Source: Pirellulales bacterium (GTDB lineage Bacteria; Planctomycetota; Planctomycetia; Pirellulales; Thermoguttaceae). From it: a DNA stretch of 64,000 bases. The stretch covers positions 1 to 64,000 of the forward strand of contig JAFGRD010000149.1 of assembly GCA_016935315.1 (NCBI GenBank). Direction: 5' to 3'. The notes under the pieces are model-generated. The model worked only from the letters and a program-made list of their open reading frames with translations, was not told where the DNA came from and searched no databases. Within the stretch, counting starts at the first letter, position 1; each line of letters opens with the position of its first letter. The translations under genes were made by a program, and so were the position numbers. Positions 1-9,824 of this stretch are shown in pieces.

Positions 1-86
1 CCGCGGAGGCCGATCCTCCCCGGCGACTGAAAACTGAGACTCGCAACACGACCAAGCGTCGCTCCCAGCCCGGAGCGACGCTTTTC
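1..86 (+). terminator. Rho-independent terminator block (copy 1)
   Basis: A perfect 12-bp stem (54-65 pairing with 72-83, six-base loop) is followed by a short T run at 82-85. The whole block 1-86 closely resembles 9825-9906, which directly follows the stop of the large PEP-CTERM gene. The two copies differ mainly by a short indel around 30-45 and in the loop. I infer that the gene ending just left of the window is another member of the same surface-protein group. Confidence 0.8.
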
Positions 87-267
87 TCTTGTTTGCCAGG
101 CATCTGCTGTACCCGCAAGATCGAGGTTCTCTACAGGCGACAGTAGCGTCGTGCCCATCGTGGTCGTTTCCTGGCTTCGCGGTGCTGCTCCCGGGCTCTG
201 GCCCGGCCGGTTTTGGTTTATAATGGAGACAGTCAATCGTCGACCTCGCCATGTCCGGCAATGCACG
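87..267. other. Intergenic leader before the TPR/SGNH gene
   Basis: No independent gene is seen. The frame of the next gene is open from 151, but that extension (rich in Arg, Trp and Gly) reads like untranslated leader. An AT-rich patch near 216-225 could belong to a promoter, but no convincing -35/-10 pair was found. Confidence 0.4.
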
Positions 268-2817
268 ATGAGTAAATCAAGCAAGGCGAACCGCAGGAGA
301 AGGGCTTTGCCGAATCGCCCCGAGCCGGGCCGCCGAGCCATCTGGCCGCGTTTTCGCCGATGGCGGAAGTGGCTGGTCAGACTGTTGGCCGTAGTGTTGG
401 CGCCGCTGCTGTTTCTGACGCTGATCGAAGGGGGATTGCGGCTGTTGGGCTATGGAGACGAGACGTCGTACTTCATTCGAGCCAAGGACCCGGAGGTCTG
501 GCTGTCGAATCCGAAGTTTGGCTACCGGTTCTTTGGGCCCGATCTGGCCAGAACACCGACACCCACCGTCATGGCGGGCGAAAAACCCCCGAAGACTTAT
601 CGGGTATTCGTCTTCGGAGGATCGGCGGCGCACGGCACGCCCGACCCGGCATTCAGCTTCGGCCGCCTCCTCGAGGCCATGCTGACGGAACAATATCCCC
701 AAACGCATTTCGAGGTGATCAATACGGCCATGGTTGCCGTCAACTCGCACGTGGTCTTGCCGATTGCCAGAGAGTGTCGCGGCTTCCAGGCCGATTTGTA
801 CATCGTATACCTGGGCAACAACGAAGTGGTCGGCCCTTACGGTGCCGGGACGGTCTTCGAGAGCCCCAGCACGTCTATCCGTCTGACCCGAGCGAGCATC
901 TACGCCCGGGCGACCCGGTTGGGGCAGTTGATGGGTCACACAATTCGGGCGGTTGCCGGCGAGGACTCCCAGGCGAAGAAGGAATGGGGTGGGATGGCGA
1001 TGTTCCTCGACCATCGCGTCGCTGCTGATGATGCGCGGATGGGCACCGTCTACGACAACTACCACGCCAACTTGAACGACCTCTGCCTCGAAGCGCGGCG
1101 GGCGGGAGTTCCCGTGCTGCTGACGACCGTGTTGACCAATCTCAAGGACTGTCCCCCCTTTCATTCGCTGCATCGCCCCGGGCTGCCCAAGGCCGAGAAG
1201 GCGCGTTGGGAGGAGGCCTACGCACAGGGAAATGCCCTGCGCCGGTCGGGCGACCACCAGCAAGCCATCCAGCAATATGAAACGGCCGAGGCGATCGACG
1301 ATCAGTACGCCGAGCTGCACTTCCAGTTGGGACAAAGTCGACTGGCTCTGGGGCAATTCGAGTTGGCACGCCACCGGTTGGTCCGTGCTCGTGACCTGGA
1401 CGCCTTGCGATTCCGCGCCGACACCCGAATCAACCAGATCATTCGTCAAGTGGCCGCGGATCACCGGTCGCACGGCGCCCACCTCGTCGATTCGGAGGAG
1501 CTTGCCTGGGCCGGCCGCCAGAGTCCGCACGGAATTCCCGGCTCGGAACTGCTGCACGAGCACGTCCACCTGAACTTCGCCGGCAACTATCTCGTGGCGG
1601 CCGCCCTGTTCGAGCGGCTCGTGCCTCTCTTGTCTCCGGAGATCTGCGAGGACGCTCCCCGAGATCCTTCCCCGCCGTCGCCGGCTCGTTGCAGGCAGTT
1701 GACGCTCTTCACGGAGTTCAACCAGTTCTATGCGGTCACGAAGATCGCCGAAATCACCATGGATCCTCCGTTTCCGAAGACGATCGGCCAGCGGTGCCTG
1801 GCCGAGGCCAAACGACTCGAAGCCGAGTTGACTCCCGACGTGCTTAGTCGGATTGCCAAGCAGTACGAACGGGCACTCGATGATCGTCCGAAGGACCTTC
1901 TGCTGCGCCAGGCGTTCGCGCTGGTGCAATCATCGCGTCAGCAGCACGCCTCGGCGGCCGAGCAATATGCCGCGCTGATCAGGCAGTATCCGCTGTGCAC
2001 CCAGTGGCACTGTCAGCTCGGTCGGGCACTGGCGAGCCAAGGCAAGACCGCCGACGCCATTGCGGAGTTCCGCTGCGTCTTGCAGCGGGAGCCGAATCAT
2101 GTGCTGGCGCATACCAGTCTGGCTTCAGCGCTCGCCGACGCCGGTCGGGAGGACGAGGCCATCGCCCAGTACGAAAGGGCCCTCTCCGTGCGGCCGAACG
2201 ACGAGACGACCCACTGGGAGCTTGGCCGAATGCATCTCGAGCAGGGACGCCCGCAGAAGGCCGAGCAGCATTTCGCGGCGGCGCTGAAGATCCATCCCGA
2301 ATCGTCGCGTTCTCTGCACTTTTTTCTCGGTCGGGCGCTGGCCCAACAAAACAAGATCAAGCAGGCGATCGAGCAATACCGCCAGGAACTCTCGGTCCAT
2401 CCTCGGAACCCGCTGCCCCATGTGGAGCTTGCCGGCATCCTTCTGGCCGGCAGTCCACCCCAGCAGACCCGGCAGGCCTTGCAGCACTACGAGCGAGCCG
2501 TCGAGCTCGATCCGGATCTGCTTCCGGCGCTGAACAATCTGGCCTGGATTCGTGCGACCAACCCGATCGACGATCTGCGAAACGGCCATCGGGCCGTACT
2601 GCTGGCAGAGCATGCATCGGGGCTTCTCCGCGGGGCCGACCCGACCATTCTCGACACGCTTGCGGCCGCCTATGCCGAAGCCGGTCTGTTCCACCGGGCC
2701 GCGGAGACGGCCCGTAAGGCGATCGCGCTCGCGGAGCAGGCAGAACATGCTTCGCTGGCCGAGCAGATCCGTGGGCGTCTGGACCTGTATCTGGCGGGAA
2801 AACCCTACCGCGACTGA
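268..2817 (+). CDS. Membrane-anchored SGNH-like hydrolase with TPR repeats
   Basis: The product has 849 residues if translation starts at the ATG at 268; upstream in-frame starts at 151 and 223 would add a tail of atypical composition. A basic N-terminus (KSSKANRRRR) is followed by one transmembrane helix at about 36-57, which suggests inner-membrane anchoring with the rest outside. An SGNH/GDSL-type fold is indicated by FGGSAAHG (Ser about 119), the YLGNNE block (Asn 184-185) and a late HEHVHLN block (about 431-436) that resembles the catalytic His region. A TPR pair (about 314-378) sits inside this fold, before the His block. A long TPR array fills about 527-841. The substrate is unknown. 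An esterase or acyl-transfer role on an envelope glycan is possible but is inference. The downstream gene is on the same strand after a 495-bp gap. Confidence 0.8.
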   Translation: MSKSSKANRRRRALPNRPEPGRRAIWPRFRRWRKWLVRLLAVVLAPLLFLTLIEGGLRLLGYGDETSYFIRAKDPEVWLSNPKFGYRFFGPDLARTPTPTVMAGEKPPKTYRVFVFGGSAAHGTPDPAFSFGRLLEAMLTEQYPQTHFEVINTAMVAVNSHVVLPIARECRGFQADLYIVYLGNNEVVGPYGAGTVFESPSTSIRLTRASIYARATRLGQLMGHTIRAVAGEDSQAKKEWGGMAMFLDHRVAADDARMGTVYDNYHANLNDLCLEARRAGVPVLLTTVLTNLKDCPPFHSLHRPGLPKAEKARWEEAYAQGNALRRSGDHQQAIQQYETAEAIDDQYAELHFQLGQSRLALGQFELARHRLVRARDLDALRFRADTRINQIIRQVAADHRSHGAHLVDSEELAWAGRQSPHGIPGSELLHEHVHLNFAGNYLVAAALFERLVPLLSPEICEDAPRDPSPPSPARCRQLTLFTEFNQFYAVTKIAEITMDPPFPKTIGQRCLAEAKRLEAELTPDVLSRIAKQYERALDDRPKDLLLRQAFALVQSSRQQHASAAEQYAALIRQYPLCTQWHCQLGRALASQGKTADAIAEFRCVLQREPNHVLAHTSLASALADAGREDEAIAQYERALSVRPNDETTHWELGRMHLEQGRPQKAEQHFAAALKIHPESSRSLHFFLGRALAQQNKIKQAIEQYRQELSVHPRNPLPHVELAGILLAGSPPQQTRQALQHYERAVELDPDLLPALNNLAWIRATNPIDDLRNGHRAVLLAEHASGLLRGADPTILDTLAAAYAEAGLFHRAAETARKAIALAEQAEHASLAEQIRGRLDLYLAGKPYRD

Positions 2818-2846
2818 CCGGCGCAGGCAACTCTCAAACACATCCG

Positions 2847-2873
2847 GGAGGCGTTCCGCCGAATGCGGCCTCC
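2847..2873 (+). terminator. Possible terminator hairpin after the TPR/SGNH gene
   Basis: Nested hairpin about 30 bases past the stop: GGAGG (2847-2851) pairs with CCTCC (2869-2873), and CCGC (2856-2859) pairs with GCGG (2865-2868), with a four-base bulge. There is no T tract, so it may be only an mRNA 3' structure. Confidence 0.35.
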
Positions 2874-3087
2874 TCGAGGTTTCGTTGGTATCGCCCGGGC
2901 GGCAGTTCGCTGCCGACAGGCTGTCTGTCCGCCCTGCCGCTACCCCCTCGCAGGGAGGGTTATGCGGAAAAAAAGAAACGGGTTTCTCCGACTCTCCAAA
3001 CAGCCATAAGTCCTTTGTGAGTAACTAGATGGATCGTTCACCCTCCAGAAAACCAGGAAAAAAAACGGGCGACTCCCGGCGAGTTGC

Positions 3088-3115
3088 TTGCAATTCTGTC
3101 CGTTTGTGCTAATTT
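3088..3115 (+). promoter_or_regulatory. Extended -10 promoter motif (copy A)
   Basis: TTGCAA (3088-3093), a 16-base spacer, then TAATTT (3110-3115) preceded by TGC, an extended -10 element. The same arrangement, including a TCCG in the spacer, recurs at 10006-10033 and 10498-10525. Identical spacing at three sites ahead of surface-protein genes is the main support. Confidence 0.6.
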
Positions 3116-3242
3116 TGGAGGTCATAGAGGTAAATAGGATCGTGCAGGTAGTCTGGCCTGATCCGTATGTCGGGTCTGACCGGCCGCGCGAAACTCGGGC
3201 GAGTCACAACTCTTGAATCTGCCGGAGGGCAGTTGGTTCGGA

Positions 3243-3268
3243 AAGAAGGCGGCGCGGACCGCCTTCTT
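3243..3268 (+). promoter_or_regulatory. Stable hairpin in the 5' leader
   Basis: A perfect 10-bp stem (3243-3252 with 3259-3268) and a six-base loop lie about 45 bases before the start codon of the giant PEP-CTERM gene. There is no T run after it and it lies inside the inferred transcript. It could stabilise the mRNA or modulate translation. Confidence 0.45.
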
Positions 3269-3312
3269 GCAATGACTATTCCTACTACTGTATCTGTTCC
3301 AGGAGAGACGCG

Positions 3313-6300
3313 ATGAGAAAGCTGTGTACAGGAACTCTGGTGCTGGGCTTGCTGCTGATGCTTGGCGGCCCGGCCCTGGCCGCGCTGGTGGGAACACCGA
3401 TTGGGACCACCAACGGCACACTGCTCGACAACGGGGATGGCACCTACACCATCAGCGAAGCCGGCGGCCACGATCTGTGGGGAAACGCCGACACCTTCTT
3501 CTTTGCCTATGAAGACGGCACCGGCGGAGAATGGGCCGGCAGCGGTGATGGCGCGCTGATCGCCCAGGTGACCAACAATGTCAGCGGCGGCGAGTGGTCG
3601 CGAATCGGCGTGATGTTCCGGGAGTCGCTCAACGCGGACAGCCGCCATTTCACGGCGGGGCTGGGCGACATCAGCAATGGTAGGGGTATTAACACCCATC
3701 GCACCGACACGGCGGGCGGCACGGAACGCGATGTCGACCTCAATGACCTCGGCTATACCGACGTCTGGCTGAAGGCGGAGCGCATCGGCAACAGCTTCAC
3801 GGCGTACAACAGCGCCGACGGCGTCACCTGGACGCAGATGGGTAGCACGAACGACCTCGCGTTCGCCAGCAGCGACGCCTTCGTCGGTTTCTTCGCCCAC
3901 GGCCGAAACGACAGCTCCTTTACCACGGCCACGTATGCCAACGTGCAACTGCTTCCAATTCTCGACTACACTTGGGACGACACCAATAACGATTGGGGCA
4001 GCGACCACTGGGGAATGGCCGGCGATTATCCGGCCGGCGATTATTCCCGGGCGATCGTCAACGGCGGGGTTGTCACGGTGGAAGCCGCGCACAGCGCGCG
4101 GAGTCTGACGATCGGCGCCGACGGCACGGTCAGTGTCGGTGCCGGCAACAGCCTCAGCCTCAACCCTGACTCGCTGAGTTCCGAGGGTACGCTGAACCTC
4201 GGATCCGGGGCGACCCTCTCGGCGTCCGGCAACGCCGCTTTGGTGACCGCGGAGGGAATGGCGACTGTGAACGTGCCCGGCACGTTGGTGGTCACTGACT
4301 ACGCCTACACCGGCGCGGCCGACGGCCAACTCGTCAAGACGGGCGACGGGACCCTGGTCATCGCCAACATGAACGCCGTCGCTCCGGCCGCCAAAGGCAT
4401 GCAGGGCATGAAGATCGAGGCGGGCGAAGTGGTCCGATACGGCACGGATCCGCTCGGCGGAGCCAGCACGCTCGAATTGGCCGGTGGCACGCTTACCGCG
4501 TACAGCCTCAGAACGGCCACCAACACCGGTTCGGTGAATCGGTTGACGGAGTCCTTCTACAGCGGCACCTACAATGATGCACAAATCTTTCCGATCGACG
4601 CGGGCCAAGGATACTTGGTTGCCAAGACGCCCGTGCTGACGCGCCTGCTCGGCGAGGGGCTCGACACGGCAACCGGTCTTCCCAATGGCGTCACGGAGAG
4701 CGTGGATCTGAACTTCGTCCAGGACACCTACTCGGTGCGCTCCAACGCCACGATTGGCGGGACCGACGGCGACGCACCCGACTATTACGGCGTGGCCTAT
4801 TCCGGCACGATCACGATTGAAGACCCGGACGTGACGGGATTCGAGTCGGTTCTGCAGCCGGGCATGTACTCCTTCGCCACCAACAGTGACGACGGCAGCT
4901 CGCTCTATATCGGCGGCCAGTTGGTCGTCAACAACGGCGGCTTTCACGGCGGCCAGTGGCGCTACGGAAGCGTCTACCTCGGCCCCGGTAGCTACGACTT
5001 CAAAGTCGGCATGTACGAGGGCGGCGGCGGCGACCAACTGCTGGTGAAGTTCGCTCCGGGGGTGGTCACCGACGAGACCCAGATGCAGTTCATCAACCCC
5101 GCCAAGTCCGACTACACGCAGTATCAGGCGTGGAACTCGGCGGGCACGATTGACGCCGGCAGCGGGATGATCGACATGAGTGGTGCCACCGTGGAAGTGA
5201 CCAACGGCGGGACGCTCAATCTTCATGACAACAGTGGCGCACCTGCCGAGGTCGGCGAGGTAGTCCTGGGCGTGGGCACGCTCGTCACTATGGGCTCGCC
5301 GATCAACATCGGCACCACGACGTTCGCGGCCGGCGCGACGGAAGTGGGCATCGACCCGCAGAGCGCGACGGACTTCAACTTCGACGGCACCGGCTTCGGC
5401 GGCGTGCTGGTCAAGCAAGGCACCAGCGCTCACACAATGGGCCCCTCGGCCAACATGGGCAACGCATCGTTCGGTGTGGCCGACGGTTCTTTGACGATGG
5501 TAGGGCTGGACTCGTGGGGTGACTCGACGTCGGCCGTGCTGCGTGGCGGCACCATGACGATCGAGAACACCGACGTCGACGTCGTGCCGGGTCTGTCCTT
5601 CGGCACGGTCCCGGGGAACTTGAACTCCACGACGCCGAACCCGGTGAACCTGGCGCTGGATCCGCTCGGCCCGACCTACTCGGAGGTCAACGAGGGTGAG
5701 CCGTACTCCACCACGCCATGGGATTACGACGCGACGCTGATCTACACGGGCGAGATTCAGCTTCCGGGTGGACGCGTCGATTTCACCGAGGACATCGATG
5801 ACGTGGCCTGGCTGGTCATCGACGGCCTGCAGATCCTCAACGACGGCAACTGGGATACCGACACGTTTGGAGCCATTACCCGCGATGCGGGCTGGTACTC
5901 CTTCGAGTTGCGGATGTCCAACGGCGGCGGCGGCGCGGGCATTGCCAGCTCGCCGCACGGCTTTGCCTGGGACCCGACCGGCTCCGGCAGCACGGACCCC
6001 GCGGCTGGCGTCTGGGCACATCCTGAGAATTCGGTTGTCGAGGAAGTGGTCCAGATGGACGTGTTCCGCACGGTGGTTCCCATCGGTCCCACCGTCATGA
6101 CTGCGCATTCGGTCACTGTTGAGAGTTCAGCCACACTCAACGCGGATACGATCACCAACGAGAGTCTCGCGTTGGGTAGCCTGACGTTGATGGACGGCGC
6201 CGTGCTGACCACGACGGGCGCCCCGATCAGCTTCACCACCACGACGATGGCGGGCGCGACGGAAGTCGGCTTCGACCCGCAGACCGCGACGTCCTACAAC

Positions 6301-9300
6301 TTCGACGGCACCGGGTTTACCGGCCGGCTGTTGAAGGAGGGCGGCGCCTCGCACGTCATGGAAGACAGCACGGCCAACATGGACGACGCAGCGATCGGCG
6401 TGGCCGGCGGCTCGTTGACGATGGACGGCCTGGACCCGTGGGGCGGCTCGACGTCGATGTGGCTCCGCGGCGGCACGATGACGATCATGAACAGCCCCGG
6501 CCTTGTGCTGTCGCCCGGCTTGGCGTTTGGCACCCTCGCCGGCAACGTCAACACGACCACGCCCAACTCGGTAAACGAGGGCTTCGATCCGCTCGGTCCG
6601 ACCTACTCGGAAATCAACGAGGGTGAACCTTACCCCAACACGCCGTGGGACTACGATACCACGCTGGTCTACACGGGCGAGATTCAGCTTCCGGGTGGAC
6701 AAGTTGACTTCACCGAGGACATCGACGACAAAGCCTGGCTCGTCGTCGATGGCGAGCAAGTCCTCTTTGACAATGACGGTTGGGATACCGACACCTTCGG
6801 AAGCATCACCCGCGATGCGGGCTGGTACGCCTTCGAGTTGCGGATATCCAACGGCGGCGGTGGCGCGGGCATTGCCAGCTCGCCTCACGGCTTTGCCTGG
6901 GATCCGACCGGTTCCGGCAGTACGGACCCGACGGCTGATGTCTGGGCACATCCCGAGAACTCGGTAGTCGAGGAAGTGGTCCAGATGGACGTGTTCCGCG
7001 TGATGGCGCCGACCGGTCCCACCGACATGACCAGCCACACGGTGACGGTCGACGGTGCGGCCACGCTCCACGCCGATTACACGACCAACACGAGCCTCGC
7101 GTTGGGTGGCCTGAACTTGATGGAAGGCGCCGTGCTGACCACGACGGGCGTGCCCATCAGCTTCACCGGCACGACGGTCGATCCGGCGGCCATGAACGTG
7201 GCGCTCGACCCGCAGACTGCGACCTCCTTCGGCGTAGTCGACGGCAGCGGCGGCACGGCCACGATCGCGAAGGTCGGCAGCGGCGATCTGATTCTGGACG
7301 CGGGGGCGGTCAACGTCAGCACCGCCGCGTTCTCCGCCAATGCGGGCCGGATGATCGTCCGCGAGTTGCCCGCCAAGGCAACCGCCGTGGGCGATGCTGG
7401 CCTGAAGATCAACGGCGGTGAACTGGTGCTCTCCGGCGCCACGACCGACGGCGCAGTCACCTACAGCAACACGCTGGAGGGACTTGCCAACGGGACGTTG
7501 ACCGCCGGAGCCGGCGGCAACGGCACCACCGGCGTGGCCGTGACTCTGGGAGGCCCCGTGACGCTTACCAGCGGCACCGTGGCCATGCGTTCCCAGGACG
7601 GCTACACGCTGACGGTCGGCGACGTGGCCGGCCCGGGCGGCATGAGCGTTGCCGAGGGTGACGTGACCCTGGGCGGCAGTTCGGACATCGGTTCGCTGAC
7701 CCTAAGCGGTGGCATGCTCAGCGCCGTAAGCGACATCAACGTCGCCAACGCGTTGGTCACCGGCGGCCAGTTGGGCCTGGGCGGCAATCAGCTCGTTGTC
7801 AGCGACACTCTCAACGTCGGCTCGGCGAGCTACTCGATCAGCGCCGGCAACACGATTGCCGCGGAAGGCACGGACCTGCCCAGCGCGATGGATCTTACCG
7901 TTGCCGGCGGCATTGTGACGTTGTCGTCCACCACCGGTGGCGGCGGCATCCAACTGGAGGGTATCAATATCGACGCCGGGCTGGTGGGCTCGTACACCTA
8001 CGATGCCAACACCGGCGAGCACGCCGTGGTCGGTGGCGGGGCCGATATCTGGGGCGGTTCCGACCAGTTCTACTTCGCCCAGACGGCCGTGGGAACGGAT
8101 CCGATCAGCCTGCTGGCCCACGTGGAGAGCATCGCGCTGGAGCCGGGCTACGACGGCCTCAACGGCTGGGCCAAGGCGGGCGTAATGGTCCGCGACAAGC
8201 TGGTGGGCAACTCGGTGCACGTCAGCACCGCGGATACCCCCGAGAACGGCGTTGCCGCCCAAGGCCGCTCCGCGGAGGGCGACAACAACTACAACATCGG
8301 CAGCAGCACCGTTGCGTTCGCCGCGGCCTGGTTGCGGGTCGATTTCGACCCGGCCACCAACACGGCGACGCACTACCGCTCTGCTGACGCCGGCACGACC
8401 GAAGTCGGCGCGATTAACTGGGAGCAGTTTCACCAGCAAGTCGTGAGTCCGACCGCCGGCACCGAGTTCTACGTCGGTCTGTCGGTCACCTCCCACGACA
8501 CGGCCGATCTGGTCAGGGCCGTGTATACCAACCTGTATCTCAACGACACGGAGGTCGGGCCGTTCTCATCCGTGGAGTTGGTCGAATTGGGGACCAACAT
8601 CGTGGTGGCCGCCGACACGGAGTTGGTGCCCGCCACGGGCGTGACCGCGGCGAAGGTCGGTAACCTGACGCTGCTTGAGGGCGTTGACACGCTCACGCTC
8701 AGCGGCATGACCTACGAGGTCGGCGATCTGACGACCCCGGCGGAGTCGACCATTGTCGGCAACCTGAACGTGCGTGGGACCGTCAACGTCGGCGGCAGCC
8801 CGGGCACGCTGCACCTGACCGACACGTTCGAGTTCCTCGATAGCGCGGTGTACCACTGCGAGATCGGCAACGCGGACGTCGGACCGGCCAACGACCTGAT
8901 CAGCAGCATGGCCGACGTAAACCTGGCCGGCGCGCTGAGCCTGACGGCCGTGGCCAAGCTGCACAGCCCGGTGCCGCACCCGACGCAGCCGAGTATCATG
9001 AGGGAGTGGTACGGCTTCGAGACTCGGACGATTATCAGCACGGATGCCGATCCCAGCGGCGAAGCCTCCGTCTTGTGGGACTTCGCCTCGGTTCCGGACG
9101 CAGGTAGCCACCTGGGTTACGGTGTGTTCCTCCAGGGCGTCAACCTGGAGCCGACGGCCGTGACGCTCGACCTGCTGCAGGCCGCCCCGGGCGACACCGA
9201 CGGTGACCTCTACGTCAACGGCATCGACATCCAGAACATCCTCGCGGCCAACAAGTTCGGCCTGGACGAGGATGCCGACTGGATGCAGGGTGATATGACA

Positions 9301-9810
9301 GGCGACCAGCGCGTCAACGGGCTCGACATCCAGGCGATCCTGTCGGCCAACCTCTTCGGCCTGCAAACGCCCTACGCCGCGACGGATCCCGGTGAGTTGG
9401 GCGAGGGCGCCGTGGACCTGGTGGTGGTTCCGGGCGAGGGTGTCTATTTGGACACCAAGGGGACGACCATCAACAGCTACGTGCTGACCTCGCAGGCAGG
9501 CGTGTTCACCGGGGAACCGGCCGACAACCTCGGACTGTTCACCGAAGACACGGACGATTGCGTCAGCGGCAGCTTTGCGTTCGCGCTCAATGGCGAGCAT
9601 TTCCTGGGCAACATCCTGGGTTCCTCGGCGACCGGCAGCAAGGCCGACCTGCTGGAGGACTTGTACATGACGTACACGATCGACGGGATGAATGGCACCT
9701 ACGAGGCGAAGCTGATCATCGTGCCCGAGCCGGGGACGCTGATCCTGCTGGCCAGCGGCCTGGCCGGTCTGTTGGTGCTGGCGATCCGTCGTCGGCGCCG
9801 CAAGGCGTAG
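3313..9810 (+). CDS. Giant PEP-CTERM surface protein with PA14-like and dockerin-like modules
   Basis: The product has 2165 residues and the start is fixed by AGGAGA. The signal peptide is MRKLCTGTLVLGLLLMLG followed by a GPALA-type cleavage site. In order: a concanavalin-like beta-sandwich (about 40-217); autotransporter-like Gly/Thr-rich beta strands; a PA14-like domain (about 473-583); two near-identical 309-residue repeats, each with a PA14-like core (EDIDDVAWLVIDG); more beta strands; and a second concanavalin-like domain (about 1550-1745). A dockerin-like pair follows (about 1960-2016, with NGIDIQNILAANKFG), then a module of about 105 residues shared with two neighbours. The PEP-CTERM tail starts at Pro2138: VPEPGTLILL, a hydrophobic helix, then IRRRRRKA. 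Proteins with this tail are normally processed by an exosortase and sent to the outer surface; no exosortase lies in the window. A carbohydrate-binding or adhesive role is inferred. Confidence 0.9.
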   Translation: MRKLCTGTLVLGLLLMLGGPALAALVGTPIGTTNGTLLDNGDGTYTISEAGGHDLWGNADTFFFAYEDGTGGEWAGSGDGALIAQVTNNVSGGEWSRIGVMFRESLNADSRHFTAGLGDISNGRGINTHRTDTAGGTERDVDLNDLGYTDVWLKAERIGNSFTAYNSADGVTWTQMGSTNDLAFASSDAFVGFFAHGRNDSSFTTATYANVQLLPILDYTWDDTNNDWGSDHWGMAGDYPAGDYSRAIVNGGVVTVEAAHSARSLTIGADGTVSVGAGNSLSLNPDSLSSEGTLNLGSGATLSASGNAALVTAEGMATVNVPGTLVVTDYAYTGAADGQLVKTGDGTLVIANMNAVAPAAKGMQGMKIEAGEVVRYGTDPLGGASTLELAGGTLTAYSLRTATNTGSVNRLTESFYSGTYNDAQIFPIDAGQGYLVAKTPVLTRLLGEGLDTATGLPNGVTESVDLNFVQDTYSVRSNATIGGTDGDAPDYYGVAYSGTITIEDPDVTGFESVLQPGMYSFATNSDDGSSLYIGGQLVVNNGGFHGGQWRYGSVYLGPGSYDFKVGMYEGGGGDQLLVKFAPGVVTDETQMQFINPAKSDYTQYQAWNSAGTIDAGSGMIDMSGATVEVTNGGTLNLHDNSGAPAEVGEVVLGVGTLVTMGSPINIGTTTFAAGATEVGIDPQSATDFNFDGTGFGGVLVKQGTSAHTMGPSANMGNASFGVADGSLTMVGLDSWGDSTSAVLRGGTMTIENTDVDVVPGLSFGTVPGNLNSTTPNPVNLALDPLGPTYSEVNEGEPYSTTPWDYDATLIYTGEIQLPGGRVDFTEDIDDVAWLVIDGLQILNDGNWDTDTFGAITRDAGWYSFELRMSNGGGGAGIASSPHGFAWDPTGSGSTDPAAGVWAHPENSVVEEVVQMDVFRTVVPIGPTVMTAHSVTVESSATLNADTITNESLALGSLTLMDGAVLTTTGAPISFTTTTMAGATEVGFDPQTATSYNFDGTGFTGRLLKEGGASHVMEDSTANMDDAAIGVAGGSLTMDGLDPWGGSTSMWLRGGTMTIMNSPGLVLSPGLAFGTLAGNVNTTTPNSVNEGFDPLGPTYSEINEGEPYPNTPWDYDTTLVYTGEIQLPGGQVDFTEDIDDKAWLVVDGEQVLFDNDGWDTDTFGSITRDAGWYAFELRISNGGGGAGIASSPHGFAWDPTGSGSTDPTADVWAHPENSVVEEVVQMDVFRVMAPTGPTDMTSHTVTVDGAATLHADYTTNTSLALGGLNLMEGAVLTTTGVPISFTGTTVDPAAMNVALDPQTATSFGVVDGSGGTATIAKVGSGDLILDAGAVNVSTAAFSANAGRMIVRELPAKATAVGDAGLKINGGELVLSGATTDGAVTYSNTLEGLANGTLTAGAGGNGTTGVAVTLGGPVTLTSGTVAMRSQDGYTLTVGDVAGPGGMSVAEGDVTLGGSSDIGSLTLSGGMLSAVSDINVANALVTGGQLGLGGNQLVVSDTLNVGSASYSISAGNTIAAEGTDLPSAMDLTVAGGIVTLSSTTGGGGIQLEGINIDAGLVGSYTYDANTGEHAVVGGGADIWGGSDQFYFAQTAVGTDPISLLAHVESIALEPGYDGLNGWAKAGVMVRDKLVGNSVHVSTADTPENGVAAQGRSAEGDNNYNIGSSTVAFAAAWLRVDFDPATNTATHYRSADAGTTEVGAINWEQFHQQVVSPTAGTEFYVGLSVTSHDTADLVRAVYTNLYLNDTEVGPFSSVELVELGTNIVVAADTELVPATGVTAAKVGNLTLLEGVDTLTLSGMTYEVGDLTTPAESTIVGNLNVRGTVNVGGSPGTLHLTDTFEFLDSAVYHCEIGNADVGPANDLISSMADVNLAGALSLTAVAKLHSPVPHPTQPSIMREWYGFETRTIISTDADPSGEASVLWDFASVPDAGSHLGYGVFLQGVNLEPTAVTLDLLQAAPGDTDGDLYVNGIDIQNILAANKFGLDEDADWMQGDMTGDQRVNGLDIQAILSANLFGLQTPYAATDPGELGEGAVDLVVVPGEGVYLDTKGTTINSYVLTSQAGVFTGEPADNLGLFTEDTDDCVSGSFAFALNGEHFLGNILGSSATGSKADLLEDLYMTYTIDGMNGTYEAKLIIVPEPGTLILLASGLAGLLVLAIRRRRRKA
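5266..7240 (+). repeat. 927-bp in-frame tandem repeat (two full copies plus a partial third)
   Basis: Copies begin near 5266 and 6193, and a truncated third runs from about 7120 to 7240. The 927-base period (309 codons) is fixed by the shared block at 5751 and 6678. Long stretches are nearly identical at the protein level, for example GWYSFELRMSNGGGGAG against GWYAFELRISNGGGGAG. The high identity points to a recent duplication. Confidence 0.9.
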
Positions 9811-9824
9811 CCCCTGAATGGCAG

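Larger units (their letters stand above)
2818..3312. other. Intergenic regulatory region before the giant PEP-CTERM gene
   Basis: These 495 bases hold no convincing gene. They contain the hairpin at 2847-2873, an A-rich stretch at 2967-3070, the promoter-like motif at 3088-3115, an inferred leader of about 190 nt, a strong leader hairpin at 3243-3268 and the ribosome-binding site AGGAGA just before the start at 3313. Confidence 0.6.

Noticed and set aside
277-1929. Long minus-strand open frame opposite the TPR/SGNH gene
   Set aside because: It lies wholly antisense to a gene with recognisable domains and has Arg/Gly/Gln-rich composition without any family motif; high GC content keeps antisense frames open.
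3109-6108. 999-codon minus-strand open frame
   Set aside because: Antisense to the giant PEP-CTERM gene; the His/Arg/Val-rich composition mirrors the Gly/Thr/Asp-rich coding strand.
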